From assembly GCA_020060215.1 (NCBI GenBank), contig JAGVAP010000094.1, positions 1 to 59,155 on the forward strand: a stretch of 59,155 bases of DNA, written 5' to 3'. This DNA is from Deltaproteobacteria bacterium. Its GTDB lineage: Bacteria; Desulfobacterota; DSM-4660; Desulfatiglandales; HGW-15. This document shows positions 34,532 to 43,048 of this stretch, in pieces (the first letter of the stretch is position 1; every line of letters starts with the position of its first letter). Position numbers and translations under genes: made by a program. Below the pieces are notes generated by a model, which worked only from the letters and a program-made list of their open reading frames with translations, was not told the DNA's origin and made no database searches.

Positions 34532-36247
34532 TTGAAAAGGTTTCTTCCGCTCATCGCTGTCTTCTGCCTGTCGTCGCTTGCCGTCGCACAGGAGACCCCG
34601 CCTAGGGAAGAAGGTGGCTTCCGCAGCCCGCACCTGGTCGAACTCCTGCGCCTTGACCCGACGTTCAAGCTCGACATCCGGTACGCGACCGGAAACAACT
34701 TCCTCGGACAGCCTGTGTACGAAGAGGCAAGGGCGTTTCTGCAGGCCCCTGCAGCGGCGGCCCTCGTCCGCGTCCATCGCAGGCTGAAGGAGAAAGGGTA
34801 CGGCCTCGTCATCTTGGACGGGTATCGGCCGTGGTATGTGACCAAGTTGTTCTGGGACAGGTTTCCCCGGTTCAGGGAGTATCTCGCAGATCCGGCCCAG
34901 GGCTCCCGCCACAACCGCGGCTGCGCGGTGGACCTGACGCTCTACGACCTGAAGACGGGCGAGGAAGTGGCCATGCCGAGCCCCTTTGACGATTTCACGG
35001 AACGCGCCCACCCCGAGTACAAAGGCGGGAAGGCCGAAGAACGGGCGGCGCGCGATCTGCTCCGTTCCGCGATGGAGTCCGAAGGGTTTACGGTCTACAA
35101 AAACGAGTGGTGGCATTTCGACTATCAGAACTGGCGCCAGTATCCTATCCTCAACCTGAGGTTCTCCGAAATCCGGGAAGAGACCATGGCCACATTCGCA
35201 TCGGTGGAGGAAGGAGGGCAAATCCTCGGCTCCGTGGATGAATATATCGAGCGCATGAGCCCCCTCGACCGATCCATTCGGATGAAGACGGATCGGCCGG
35301 TCTCGAAGGAGGAGTTCACGGCGTTTCTCCGCTCCAATGTGCTGCCGTGGGAAGCGGGGGAAGAGGCCAAGATCGGAGCCGTCCTCGGGGAACTCCGGGA
35401 CGGGCTGGAAAAGGCGTCGGTTCCCGACCTCGGAACCATCACTTTGATCAAGACGACAGGGGAGGAAGAGGGCAACGGGGCCTACACGCGCGGCAGGTCG
35501 ATCGTTCTTCCGCAGGCCATGATTCGGCGTCCCGAGGGTTTCTTGAAGAGACTGCTCGCTCATGAGCTGTTCCACCTCCTCTCCCGCGACCACCCTGCTT
35601 TGCGCAACGCATTGTATGAAACGATCGGGTTTCGGTATTGCGGCGAGGTGGCGTTTCCGGAGGAACTCGTCCCGCGCAAGATCACCAATCCGGATGCGGT
35701 GAAAAACGAGCACTTCATTGTGGTAAGGGCGGAGGACCGACCGGTCCCGGTGGTCCCCATCGTCTATTCCACGGCGGCGAGATACGACCCCGGGAGCAGG
35801 AAGGGGCTGTTCGATTACATGGAGCTTTTCCTGATGGCCGTAGATCCGGGTTCCGCCGCCCCGTTAGGAACGAAGGGAGCCGGGGGACCGCTGCTCTTCC
35901 GTGTAGACCAGGTCTCGGGTTTCTTTGAGCAGGTGGGTCGGAATACGGACTACATCCTCCATCCGGAGGAGATCCTGGCGGAGAACTTCGCCCTGCTTGT
36001 GCTGGGGGAGCGAGACATCCCCTCCCCGGAGATCCCTGCCGGGATCGGGAAAACGCTTGCAGCCTTCGCTCCCGGCAGCAACCTGCTAGAGGATCTCCAC
36101 CTGCTCCAGCCTTCGCGGCCTTGTGGCCAGGGGTTTCCCGGTGCGGAGACCGTCTTCGAAGAGCTCTTGGCCGAGGAGCGCGGCGCCCAGGGCGCCCGTG
36201 ATGAGCGGCTCGGGTGGGATGGCGAGCCCGCAGCCGAGCTGCTCTGA
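34532..36247 (+). CDS. Secreted VanX-type D-Ala-D-Ala dipeptidase fused to HExxH metalloprotease-like domain
   Basis: This roughly 571-residue protein starts at TTG 34532 with GAGGA 7 bp upstream, giving a clean signal peptide (KRFLPLIAVFCLSSLAVA). The first domain (mature residues to about 200) is a VanX/DdpX dipeptidase, with the zinc site SRHNRGCAVD and the catalytic EWWHFDY motif. The second domain has HELFH near residue 348, a possible second zinc site. VanX enzymes are normally about 200 residues, so this is a two-enzyme fusion. It probably acts on cell-wall peptides in the periplasm. The last ~50 residues are antisense to the convergent activator gene (162-bp overlap) and look unconstrained. 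Confidence 0.8.
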   Translation: MKRFLPLIAVFCLSSLAVAQETPPREEGGFRSPHLVELLRLDPTFKLDIRYATGNNFLGQPVYEEARAFLQAPAAAALVRVHRRLKEKGYGLVILDGYRPWYVTKLFWDRFPRFREYLADPAQGSRHNRGCAVDLTLYDLKTGEEVAMPSPFDDFTERAHPEYKGGKAEERAARDLLRSAMESEGFTVYKNEWWHFDYQNWRQYPILNLRFSEIREETMATFASVEEGGQILGSVDEYIERMSPLDRSIRMKTDRPVSKEEFTAFLRSNVLPWEAGEEAKIGAVLGELRDGLEKASVPDLGTITLIKTTGEEEGNGAYTRGRSIVLPQAMIRRPEGFLKRLLAHELFHLLSRDHPALRNALYETIGFRYCGEVAFPEELVPRKITNPDAVKNEHFIVVRAEDRPVPVVPIVYSTAARYDPGSRKGLFDYMELFLMAVDPGSAAPLGTKGAGGPLLFRVDQVSGFFEQVGRNTDYILHPEEILAENFALLVLGERDIPSPEIPAGIGKTLAAFAPGSNLLEDLHLLQPSRPCGQGFPGAETVFEELLAEERGAQGARDERLGWDGEPAAELL

Positions 36248-36928
36248 GAGGGCGTGGACAAGCCCTGCGTTCTTGGCACCGCCCCCGGTAAGGACCACCT
36301 CCTTCTCCACCTTCAACCTGTTGGCCATCCTCGCCACCCGTTCGGCCAGGGACTTGTGGACGCCGGCCACGAGGTCCGGCACCGGAACGCCCTCGGCGAG
36401 CCTGGAGGCGACCTCCTGCTGGGCCCAGATGGTGCAGATGTTGCTGATCCGGGCGGGGTTCCTGCTCCTGAGGGAGACCTCGCCCACTTCCTCCAGTCTG
36501 AGGCCGAGGGTGTCCGCGATGACCTCGATGAACCGCCCGCTCCCGGCGGCGCACTTGTCGTTCATGATGAAATCGACGGGCTTTCCCGAGGGGCCGAGCT
36601 TGATGGCCTTGCTGTCCTGGCCGCCCACGTCGATAACGGTCCGAGCCTTCGGGATGAGGCGGGCGATCCCCCTTGCATGACAACTGATCTCCGTGACCTG
36701 CTTGTCCGCGAAGGGGACATTGATGCGGCCATACCCGGTGGAGACGACGGACGCAATGGATTCGAAGGGGACCGCGGCGAGCCGAAGGGTTTCTTCCATG
36801 ACCCTGCTGGCGAGCCTCCTCTGTTCCGCCCCGGTCGGCCCGATAACCGTGGCGACGATCGCTTCACCTTCAACGATCACCGCCTTCGTCATGGTGGAGC
36901 CGATATCGATTCCGGCGAAATAGGCCAT
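36086..36928 (-). CDS. BadF/BadG/HgdC-type ATP-dependent activator of dehydratase/reductase (copy 1)
   Basis: This 280-residue ATPase shows the ASKHA nucleotide-binding site GIDIGSTMTKAV at the N-terminus, DVGGQDSKAI near residue 98, and VLTGGGAKN near 215. Two Cys residues for a bridging [4Fe-4S] cluster of the homodimer lie in NDKCAAGSGRF and ISNICTIWAQQE. Such activators use ATP to push an electron into 2-hydroxyacyl-CoA dehydratases or benzoyl-CoA reductases. It lies downstream of two genes for exactly those subunits on the same strand. ATG 36928 was chosen because the conserved domain starts there. Its 3' end overlaps the convergent peptidase gene by 162 bp. Confidence 0.92.
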   Translation of the reverse strand: MAYFAGIDIGSTMTKAVIVEGEAIVATVIGPTGAEQRRLASRVMEETLRLAAVPFESIASVVSTGYGRINVPFADKQVTEISCHARGIARLIPKARTVIDVGGQDSKAIKLGPSGKPVDFIMNDKCAAGSGRFIEVIADTLGLRLEEVGEVSLRSRNPARISNICTIWAQQEVASRLAEGVPVPDLVAGVHKSLAERVARMANRLKVEKEVVLTGGGAKNAGLVHALSEQLGCGLAIPPEPLITGALGAALLGQELFEDGLRTGKPLATRPRRLEQVEIL

Positions 36929-37106
36929 AAGAAGAGTTTCAGACAGGGTAACCTGCCTGCGCCAAGGCTTCGGCAAGGCCAGGCAGGATCTACAGGATGA
37001 AAAGACAAAGGCGGGGGGTCAAAATGACGGAGTATGTTTCCCCTTTCATCAATCCGCCTCAGTTGCCAGCGGCCGGGCTGACCTCTCCCATGCAACGTCA
37101 TCCCCC

Positions 37107-37174
37107 GTAGGAGCAAGCTCCTGCTTGCGATTCATTCAACTCCGAAGAGATCGCAAGCAGGAGCTTGCTCCTAC
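37107..37174 (+). repeat. REP-like inverted repeat, perfect 24-bp arms
   Basis: GTAGGAGCAAGCTCCTGCTTGCGA at 37107-37130 is repeated in reverse complement at 37151-37174. Each arm is itself partly palindromic (GAGCAAGCTC). It lies in the gap between the activator and the reductase-type subunit gene. Relatives occur at 43644-43706, 46899-46970, 53382-53406 and 58254-58305. Confidence 0.85.
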
Positions 37175-37210
37175 AGAAGGAAAAACCGCGATTCAACGCC
37201 CTCTGCCTTC

Positions 37211-38608
37211 CTAAGCGGCCTTCGACTCCCTGATCGACTCGAGGGTGTCGATGAAGGCGTCGATCTTGTTCCTCGTATCCACCTCGGAGTAGGAGGTGAT
37301 GTCGATGATGTCGCTCTCCAGGATCAGGGAGGGGAGCTCGCGATTCGTCTTCCCTTTCTTGCCGTCCTTCCCGAGCATCAAGACCGGGATCGGCTTGTAG
37401 ATCTTCGAGAGCTGATGGATCTGCCAGATGAGCCCCACATGCCATGTCCGGCAGGAAAAGGCCTCATGCATGACCACGCCGTCGATCCGGTAATCCTCGA
37501 TGTAGTTGATCAGCCGCTCGACATCGGGCTCCGACCCGGGCCGCTTTCTCGCCTTGTCGTACCAGAAGGTGAAATACCCCAGCCATCTCCAGGCCAGGTG
37601 CTCCACCGGATCGCGGGTCTCCGGGAGGTCCATCTCATCGAGGGGCGCCACCATCCTGTAGGTGGTCTCCACGGGGAAGGAGGCCCCCTTGCTGTTGAAA
37701 TAGTTGAAGTCGTTCAGGGCGAACCAGGCCGGCAGGCCCCCGCCCCACATGAGGCGGTATCTCTCGTTCTCGACCTCGCCCTCCCCCTTGGCGATCTTTT
37801 CCTTCAGCTCCTTGTGGAGGGCCAGGAAGAAGTCGTATGCCTCCTGGGTTGCCATCTTGAAGCACATGGGGACCATGGTATTCATGGCATCTCCCGTCCC
37901 CATGGGGCAGGGGACGGCCTTGCGGAGCTCGTAGGTCTCGTGGATGAGGTTCCAGGTGCGGTCGCTCAGGTCCACCAGTTCCCTCAACCGATCGTAATCC
38001 ATCTTCTTCCCGGTCTGCCCCTCCACGAACGCGATCAACCCCCTCAGCTCCTGGACGATGTACTTGTGGTAGTAGTCCAGGACCTCGCGGTGGTCCAGGT
38101 CCTTCTCGTACAGGGGGTAGGGCAGGTCCATGTTATAGATGGGGACATCGGGCATGTACTGCTGAGAGGCCTGGTACCACTTGGCTCTCGGATCGCAGAG
38201 GATCTGGCCGCTGGAGATCATGAAGTCGGGCCTGGCCATGCCGCCCCAGGGGGCATCCGGCGGCATCTCTCCGAGCTCCTCTCTCCACTGATCGAACCCG
38301 ATCCCGCAGAGCGCATAGGTGCAGAGCGAGCGGGACAGCCCCAGGGACTCGGCCCTCTGGAGGAATCTCTCCGCATCCCTCTTGGCCCCGCAGATCCCTG
38401 CGAAGTTCTCCGTCCATATGGGCATCACGTCGAGGGCGTGAAGGATCTCCTCGATGTGGCAGACGATAAAGGTGTATGCGAGCTTCCTGGTGCCCTCGGC
38501 CCTGGCGCGGTTGGTCCCTACAAAGAACTCCTTGACCATGGGGCCTATGGAAGCGGCCGCCTGGGTCGCCGTCATCCTCTTTTTCGCTTTCTTCTGCTCC
38601 TCAGCCAT
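37211..38608 (-). CDS. 2-hydroxyacyl-CoA dehydratase/benzoyl-CoA reductase family subunit (BcrB/HgdA-like)
   Basis: This 465-residue protein belongs to the HGD-D family. Candidate iron-sulfur Cys ligands lie in ENFAGICGAK (near residue 72), SGQILCDPRAKW (near 142) and HEAFSCRTWHVG (near 390). Such subunits carry a [4Fe-4S] cluster and reduce or dehydrate CoA thioesters at very low potential. GGAGGAAGG lies 5 bp upstream of the ATG. It is preceded 25 bp upstream by its partner subunit and followed by an activator. The sequence does not tell benzoyl-CoA reductase from a dehydratase, and no third or fourth BCR subunit (two distinct ATPases) is in this operon. Confidence 0.88.
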   Translation of the reverse strand: MAEEQKKAKKRMTATQAAASIGPMVKEFFVGTNRARAEGTRKLAYTFIVCHIEEILHALDVMPIWTENFAGICGAKRDAERFLQRAESLGLSRSLCTYALCGIGFDQWREELGEMPPDAPWGGMARPDFMISSGQILCDPRAKWYQASQQYMPDVPIYNMDLPYPLYEKDLDHREVLDYYHKYIVQELRGLIAFVEGQTGKKMDYDRLRELVDLSDRTWNLIHETYELRKAVPCPMGTGDAMNTMVPMCFKMATQEAYDFFLALHKELKEKIAKGEGEVENERYRLMWGGGLPAWFALNDFNYFNSKGASFPVETTYRMVAPLDEMDLPETRDPVEHLAWRWLGYFTFWYDKARKRPGSEPDVERLINYIEDYRIDGVVMHEAFSCRTWHVGLIWQIHQLSKIYKPIPVLMLGKDGKKGKTNRELPSLILESDIIDITSYSEVDTRNKIDAFIDTLESIRESKAA

Positions 38609-38633
38609 CGCCTTCCTCCCTCTCTCGGATCCG

Positions 38634-39791
38634 TCAGCCGATCATCTCCAGAAATGCCTGGATCCTGGTTCGCAGCTGCCCGATGGTCCCCGCCGAATAA
38701 AGGTCCTCCAGGTACAGCATGGGCACGTTGATCGATTCATAGTAGGCCTTTCTCGCGGGGACCTCGAACCCGAAGGGATCGCAGAACTTGTAGACATACA
38801 GAATCGCGCCGTCCACCTTGAACTCGGATGCGTATCTTCCGATATCCCCGAAACGGGCCTGGATATCGCCCTGGAAACTCCCCGCCCTGTTCTCCCGATA
38901 GGTCTTTGGACAGTTCACCCCGGCCAGGTAGCGGCGCGAAATGGCATCGATCGGATCCCCATCGAGCTTCACCCTCGGGAGGGAATCCCTGGATCCGTTA
39001 CAGGTGGTGTCCATCACCACCTCGGCGCCCAACTCTTCCACGAGGCGGACGAGATCGATGTTGTCCACGCAGGGTCCGTCCAGGAGGATCCTCGGTCCCC
39101 TCCTGGCGCGCGGGCTCTTCCTGCCGCGGACCTCCGTGATCACCTGCTCGAACAGTTCCGTGGACTCCTCGATGGGGAGGCTTGACCCCGCCGTGAGGAC
39201 CTGGGTCAGTTCGACCCCCGAGATGAGGGGAGGATCGGGTTTCCGCAGATCATAAAGGACCCTTGCCTTTTCACGGTTCTCGTTGTGGAGGCGGATCGCA
39301 TCGACCAGATCCTCGTCCGTGATCTTCTTCCCGGTGAATCTCTCCAGGGTCTTGCGGTAGGTGTTGAGCTCGGCGTGGAAGAACCCGAAGGAGGACTCCT
39401 TCACCACGGACGGGATGTTCAGGAAATGAAAATAGGGAAGGTCCAGGGAATACCTCCAGACGCTGTAGCTCCGCACCATGCTGTCGCATCCGTGGGGCAC
39501 CACCATGCCGGAGAGAAAATCATATCGCCCTTTGACGGAGAGGTCGAAACAGCTCCGAATGAAAGGGCAGACAATCGTCTCCAGGAGCGTGTCGCCCCTG
39601 GTGATCGGCTCTCGTATGTCCCCCCGCATGCGGAAGGGCACACAGCCCGCTGCCGTAATCATCTCCAGGGGGACAAAGGAGCAGACATAGCCGATCAGCT
39701 TCCTGCCCTGCTTTTGAAGCTCCCTTGCCCTGAGCCCGTACTCCCTGTAAAGCCTTTCCACTCTTGCCATTGGGTCTTCTTTCTCGCTCAT
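38634..39791 (-). CDS. 2-hydroxyacyl-CoA dehydratase/benzoyl-CoA reductase family subunit (BcrC/HgdB-like)
   Basis: This 385-residue protein is a partner of the next gene. Cys ligands are seen in EMITAAGCVPFRM (near residue 41), VVPHGCDSMVRS (near 93) and YVYKFCDPFGFE (near 325). The chain has the two Rossmann-like halves of the HGD-D family. ATG 39791 has AGGAG 8-12 bp upstream; the longer frame lacks one. With the products of 37211-38608 and 36086-36928 it makes a three-gene enzyme-plus-activator set. The substrate is unknown; neighbouring thiolase and acyl-CoA dehydrogenase genes point to a CoA-thioester degradation path. Confidence 0.88.
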   Translation of the reverse strand: MSEKEDPMARVERLYREYGLRARELQKQGRKLIGYVCSFVPLEMITAAGCVPFRMRGDIREPITRGDTLLETIVCPFIRSCFDLSVKGRYDFLSGMVVPHGCDSMVRSYSVWRYSLDLPYFHFLNIPSVVKESSFGFFHAELNTYRKTLERFTGKKITDEDLVDAIRLHNENREKARVLYDLRKPDPPLISGVELTQVLTAGSSLPIEESTELFEQVITEVRGRKSPRARRGPRILLDGPCVDNIDLVRLVEELGAEVVMDTTCNGSRDSLPRVKLDGDPIDAISRRYLAGVNCPKTYRENRAGSFQGDIQARFGDIGRYASEFKVDGAILYVYKFCDPFGFEVPARKAYYESINVPMLYLEDLYSAGTIGQLRTRIQAFLEMIG

Positions 39792-40003
39792 GGGCTCACT
39801 CCTTTGACGGCCGATCCGGATGGACGCGAAGCCCCCCGAAACCCGATCATGCCGCAGAATCATCCATTCCAGCTCAAAGCATATCTCGTTCGAGGGGAAG
39901 TGTCTACATCATAGCTGTTTCCCGATCCGGGATTTGCCGGGGTCACGACGAGTGGGATCGAGGTTTGCGCTACGGATTTCGAGGGGGGGAGGGCGGACAA
40001 CGC

Positions 40004-41209
40004 TTAGCCGACCTTCAGGATCAAAGCCGCGCCGGCGTCTCCTGCGGCGCAGCCGGTAAAGAGGCCGTACCCGCCGCCGAGGAGGACCAGCTCCTCGGTC
40101 ATTTCCATGATGGCCCTGCCCGCGGTGGGGCCTTGGGGATGGCCGTAGATCAGGGACGATCCGTTGTTGTTCATGTTCATCAGGTCATAGCCGCTCTTCC
40201 GGGCAAAGGCGATATCGTTGACGGCAAAGGGGTTATGGGTCTTGACCGCCTTGATGTCGGTGATCTCCAGCCCGGCGGCCGCCAGGGCCATCTCGGCAGC
40301 GGGGATCGGCGCCTCGGGCATGAACATCGGTCTTACCCTGGAGAAGCCGTAAGAGAGGATCTGGATCTCGATCTTGGGATCGGCGCTCAGTTCCCTGGCC
40401 TTTTCCCGTGTGGTCACGATGACTCCGCAATTGCCGTCGGCAGGGAAGGTCTGGGCCCCGAAGCTGAGGCAGCCGCCCGGCCGCACCGGTTTCAGTCTGG
40501 CCAGTCCTTCGGCCGTGGTGGGCGTCCAGCCCTCGTCTTCCTCCACCAGCTTGGTTTTTTTCCTGTTCACCGTGACCTCCGGCGCAAACATGTAGCGCCG
40601 CTGAAACGCCCTGTCGTTCGCTCGTCCTTCCATGAACTGCTGGAACCGCCGCAGGACCAGTTCATCGCATTCCTCCTTGGTGATGCCCATCTCTCTGGCC
40701 ACGTTCTCGGCCGTCTCCACCATGGCTGCGCGATGGCGCGGATTCCCGCCGAAATTGTCCATGTTCCAGTCTTCCCTGTCCGGCTGGCCTCCGGGGCCCA
40801 GCGGGTCGGCCCAGGTCGTATGGGGTCCGTTGGAGCAGCGGTCGGCCATGAGGCCGAAGCCCAGCGGATACGCGCCCATCTCGATGTCCTTGGCCAGGAG
40901 GTTGACGACGGTGGTGGACGTGGCACAGGCCTGGTTGACAAACAGCCCGGGGAGGTACTTCTTGTCGTCCGTGAGGATGGAGCCGGCCCAGTTGTGGGCG
41001 CAGAACCAGTGATTTTGGGCAACCGTGGCCCCGAAATAGAGGTAGTCGATGACGGTGGGATCGATCTTTTTCTTCTCCAGAAACCATCTTCTTGCCGTGG
41101 TGGCTCCCAGGCTCACCGCATTGTCGTTCTGCATGCTCCCCTGCCAGCGGGTGAACGGGGTTGAGTAGTAGCCGCCGTACGGAATATATACCTTCGTGTA
41201 GCTCTTCAT
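40004..41209 (-). CDS. Thiolase-family protein, SCP-x/acetyl-CoA acetyltransferase-like (copy 1)
   Basis: This 401-residue protein has the thiolase nucleophile Cys in NQACATST (near residue 90), the His motif KTHNPFAVND near 345, and the second active-site Cys in FTGCAAGDAG near the C-terminus. The HNPF version is typical of SCP-x-like thiolases rather than classical biosynthetic ones (which have NEAF). AGGAGG lies 7-12 bp before ATG 41209. A paralogue about 70% identical over its last 80 residues lies at 58406-59155. It probably performs the final thiolytic cleavage in a beta-oxidation-like route. Confidence 0.88.
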   Translation of the reverse strand: MKSYTKVYIPYGGYYSTPFTRWQGSMQNDNAVSLGATTARRWFLEKKKIDPTVIDYLYFGATVAQNHWFCAHNWAGSILTDDKKYLPGLFVNQACATSTTVVNLLAKDIEMGAYPLGFGLMADRCSNGPHTTWADPLGPGGQPDREDWNMDNFGGNPRHRAAMVETAENVAREMGITKEECDELVLRRFQQFMEGRANDRAFQRRYMFAPEVTVNRKKTKLVEEDEGWTPTTAEGLARLKPVRPGGCLSFGAQTFPADGNCGVIVTTREKARELSADPKIEIQILSYGFSRVRPMFMPEAPIPAAEMALAAAGLEITDIKAVKTHNPFAVNDIAFARKSGYDLMNMNNNGSSLIYGHPQGPTAGRAIMEMTEELVLLGGGYGLFTGCAAGDAGAALILKVG

Positions 41210-41321
41210 GAAATAGGCCTCCTTAGGACTCCCTTCGTTCTTGCTGTCGGCGTTGGAACGCTCTTTGCCGAGCTGATAAAATAGAACATCCGGAGCCATG
41301 CGTCAAATGGCAAGACTCGAG

Positions 41322-41894
41322 TCAGTCGATCAATACCAGGCCGCAGATACTGGCCGTCTCGTCTGTAGAAGCGAGGCGCCACTTCCACCCGGCCTGTTCA
41401 TAGAGCCTTGCCACATGAATCCCGAATCCGGACATGGAAGGCCTGGCGAACCGGGGGTGCCTGCATTCTCCTCCCTTCAGCGCGAGGCATTCTGCGCGAT
41501 CATCACAGAAGATCTTCTTGCAGGAGCCTCCTGCGTAGGCTTGTGCATCAGGGAATCCCATCTCAACGGCGGAATTTTCGATCCCGGCCGCGATTTCGTG
41601 GAGCAATTGAAAAAGCCCCCGTCGCTCACTGGAGAAAAGACTCTCGGAAGGGACATCGATCCTGAAGAAAAGGGCTCGACTGAACCCTTTCAGCCGTTCT
41701 CGGAGCCCCGAAGGCCCGGCCACATGAGGGGGGCAGCTCTTCGACAGCCCGTAGTTCTCGCATCGAGGTTGCCGGCATCGATCGGCGAGATCGTCTTCCA
41801 CTACGATGGACCTTGCAGAGATGCTCGCGAGGTCCGTCGCTCCGGCTTTTCGTGCTTCTTCAATCAAGATCCTCAGGTTCTCATCATGGTTCAT
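41322..41894 (-). CDS. DUF2284-family metal-binding protein
   Basis: This 190-residue protein is rich in Cys. CRQPRCENYGLSKSCPPH is near residue 35, KKIFCDDRAECLALKGGECRHP is near 125, and a late Cys lies in TASICGLVLID. This spread matches DUF2284 proteins, which are thought to bind a metal or iron-sulfur cluster; function unknown. The start at 41894 follows a weak ribosome site and comes 28 bp after the small peptide gene on the same strand. DUF2284 genes are often near corrinoid or CoA-reductase systems, as here. Confidence 0.85.
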   Translation of the reverse strand: MNHDENLRILIEEARKAGATDLASISARSIVVEDDLADRCRQPRCENYGLSKSCPPHVAGPSGLRERLKGFSRALFFRIDVPSESLFSSERRGLFQLLHEIAAGIENSAVEMGFPDAQAYAGGSCKKIFCDDRAECLALKGGECRHPRFARPSMSGFGIHVARLYEQAGWKWRLASTDETASICGLVLID

Positions 41895-41922
41895 GTCGTG
41901 CCTTGCATTCCTCTTCAGGGGT

Positions 41923-42039
41923 TCATTGTTTCTTCAGCTCCGCCTCCGCCGCCGACACAGGCCCTGCAAACAGGCAAACGCTTAGTAACAGGCCCAACGC
42001 TCCAGCCGCTCTCAGCAAACTGCATGAAATCAGGCTCAT
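41923..42039 (-). CDS. 38-residue signal-peptide-like small protein
   Basis: A 38-codon frame starts at ATG 42039 with an unusually strong AGGAGGAGG ribosome site 8 bp upstream. The product begins MSLISCSLLRAAGALGLLLS, has a clear hydrophobic core, a likely cleavage site at GPVSAAEA, and ends after a few charged residues (ELKKQ). If cleaved, only about 8 residues remain. It is the first frame upstream of the DUF2284 gene and might be a small membrane or leader peptide. There is no homologue I can name. Confidence 0.5.
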   Translation of the reverse strand: MSLISCSLLRAAGALGLLLSVCLFAGPVSAAEAELKKQ

Positions 42040-42087
42040 TTGGTTTTCCTCCTCCTGTAAGCAAAGACCGACGCCGTGAAGGTTCCT

Positions 42088-42972
42088 CTATTCGTTTCCA
42101 TTCATCCGCGCAAACACATCCTCAAGAGAACCCCGGAAGGGCCCGGGGCTCTCCATCTTGATCGAAGCGAGGGCTGCCGCAAAGTCCAGCGACTCCTTGA
42201 CGTCGTGATCGACCCTCCATGCCAGGTACGCCCCCATGGTGGTATCGCCGCGGCCGGTTCTTCCTTGACCGTTTCGGTTGGAGTACTTCGTAAAGAGAGT
42301 GCGCCCCTTGTGCCGGGCGAACACCCCTTCCGAGCAGGTCAGGAGGGTCTCGACGGCCCCCCACCCTTCCACCATCCCGGCCGCTTCCTCCAGGTTCCGC
42401 GTACCCGTCAGGATCTCAGCCTCGACAATGTCGACTTTCACGGCGCCGCAAAGCTCCACGATCTCCTTCTTGGCCGGCACATCCCTGAAATGGATCACGC
42501 CGGATTCGGGGTCGACCTGGCGCACAAAGCTCTGCATATCCACCGACAGTCGAAATCCCCGGTGTCTCAACTCCTGCATGAATCCCAGGGTGAACTCACG
42601 GTCGGTCAAGGCCCCGAGATGGATCAGACCGGCCTCCATGCGGGGAAAATCCGCAGCCTCGAAGAAACCCGCATCGGCCGTCTGGTAGATCCATCTCTCA
42701 TCGGGATTCCCGGTGGGGTGAACGACACGCATGTGCGTGGTGGAGCGCGACACCTGAAGGTGAACGCCGATCCCGACGGCCTTCATGGGTTCTAGAACGT
42801 GCTTGTCCTCCTCCGCCATCCGGGTGACCACGGCAATGCTCTTCTTGGACCCCCAGGCGGCGTGTGCGCCGAAAAACGGCGCCCCTCCCGGCACCCCGCG
42901 GGCGGAACCCTCCGGCGCTTCGATTTCGTCGATGGTTATATGCCCCACGAACACCACGTCATAGTGCTCCAT
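42088..42972 (-). CDS. PfkB-family carbohydrate/nucleoside kinase
   Basis: This 294-residue protein has the ribokinase fold pattern: an N-terminal GGAPFFGAHAAW glycine region (near residue 31) and the C-terminal catalytic motif, here GRTGRGDTTMGAYLAW (near 240). The Asp of the usual GAGD motif is kept, but the preceding Ala is Arg. PfkB enzymes phosphorylate sugars, nucleosides or similar alcohols with ATP. ATG 42972 lies 5 bp after GGGGGAG; a GTG at 42978 abuts it. It does not fit obviously with the neighbouring CoA genes, and its substrate is unknown. Confidence 0.85.
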   Translation of the reverse strand: MEHYDVVFVGHITIDEIEAPEGSARGVPGGAPFFGAHAAWGSKKSIAVVTRMAEEDKHVLEPMKAVGIGVHLQVSRSTTHMRVVHPTGNPDERWIYQTADAGFFEAADFPRMEAGLIHLGALTDREFTLGFMQELRHRGFRLSVDMQSFVRQVDPESGVIHFRDVPAKKEIVELCGAVKVDIVEAEILTGTRNLEEAAGMVEGWGAVETLLTCSEGVFARHKGRTLFTKYSNRNGQGRTGRGDTTMGAYLAWRVDHDVKESLDFAAALASIKMESPGPFRGSLEDVFARMNGNE

Positions 42973-43048
42973 CTCCACTCCCCCAGTCTCCCCGGCCGCC
43001 GTTGACCCCGCTTACCGCCGGTGGATCGCCCTTCCTTCCTCTTGACCC

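Noticed and set aside
37107..37174. Possible CRISPR repeat or rho-independent terminator
   Set aside because: Only one pair of inverted arms is present, with no spacer series and no U-run; it matches a dispersed REP-like family instead.
39909..39922. TCATAGCTGTTTCC, identical to a stretch near the lacZ start in cloning vectors
   Set aside because: Only 14 bp match and the flanks differ, so it is chance rather than vector contamination.
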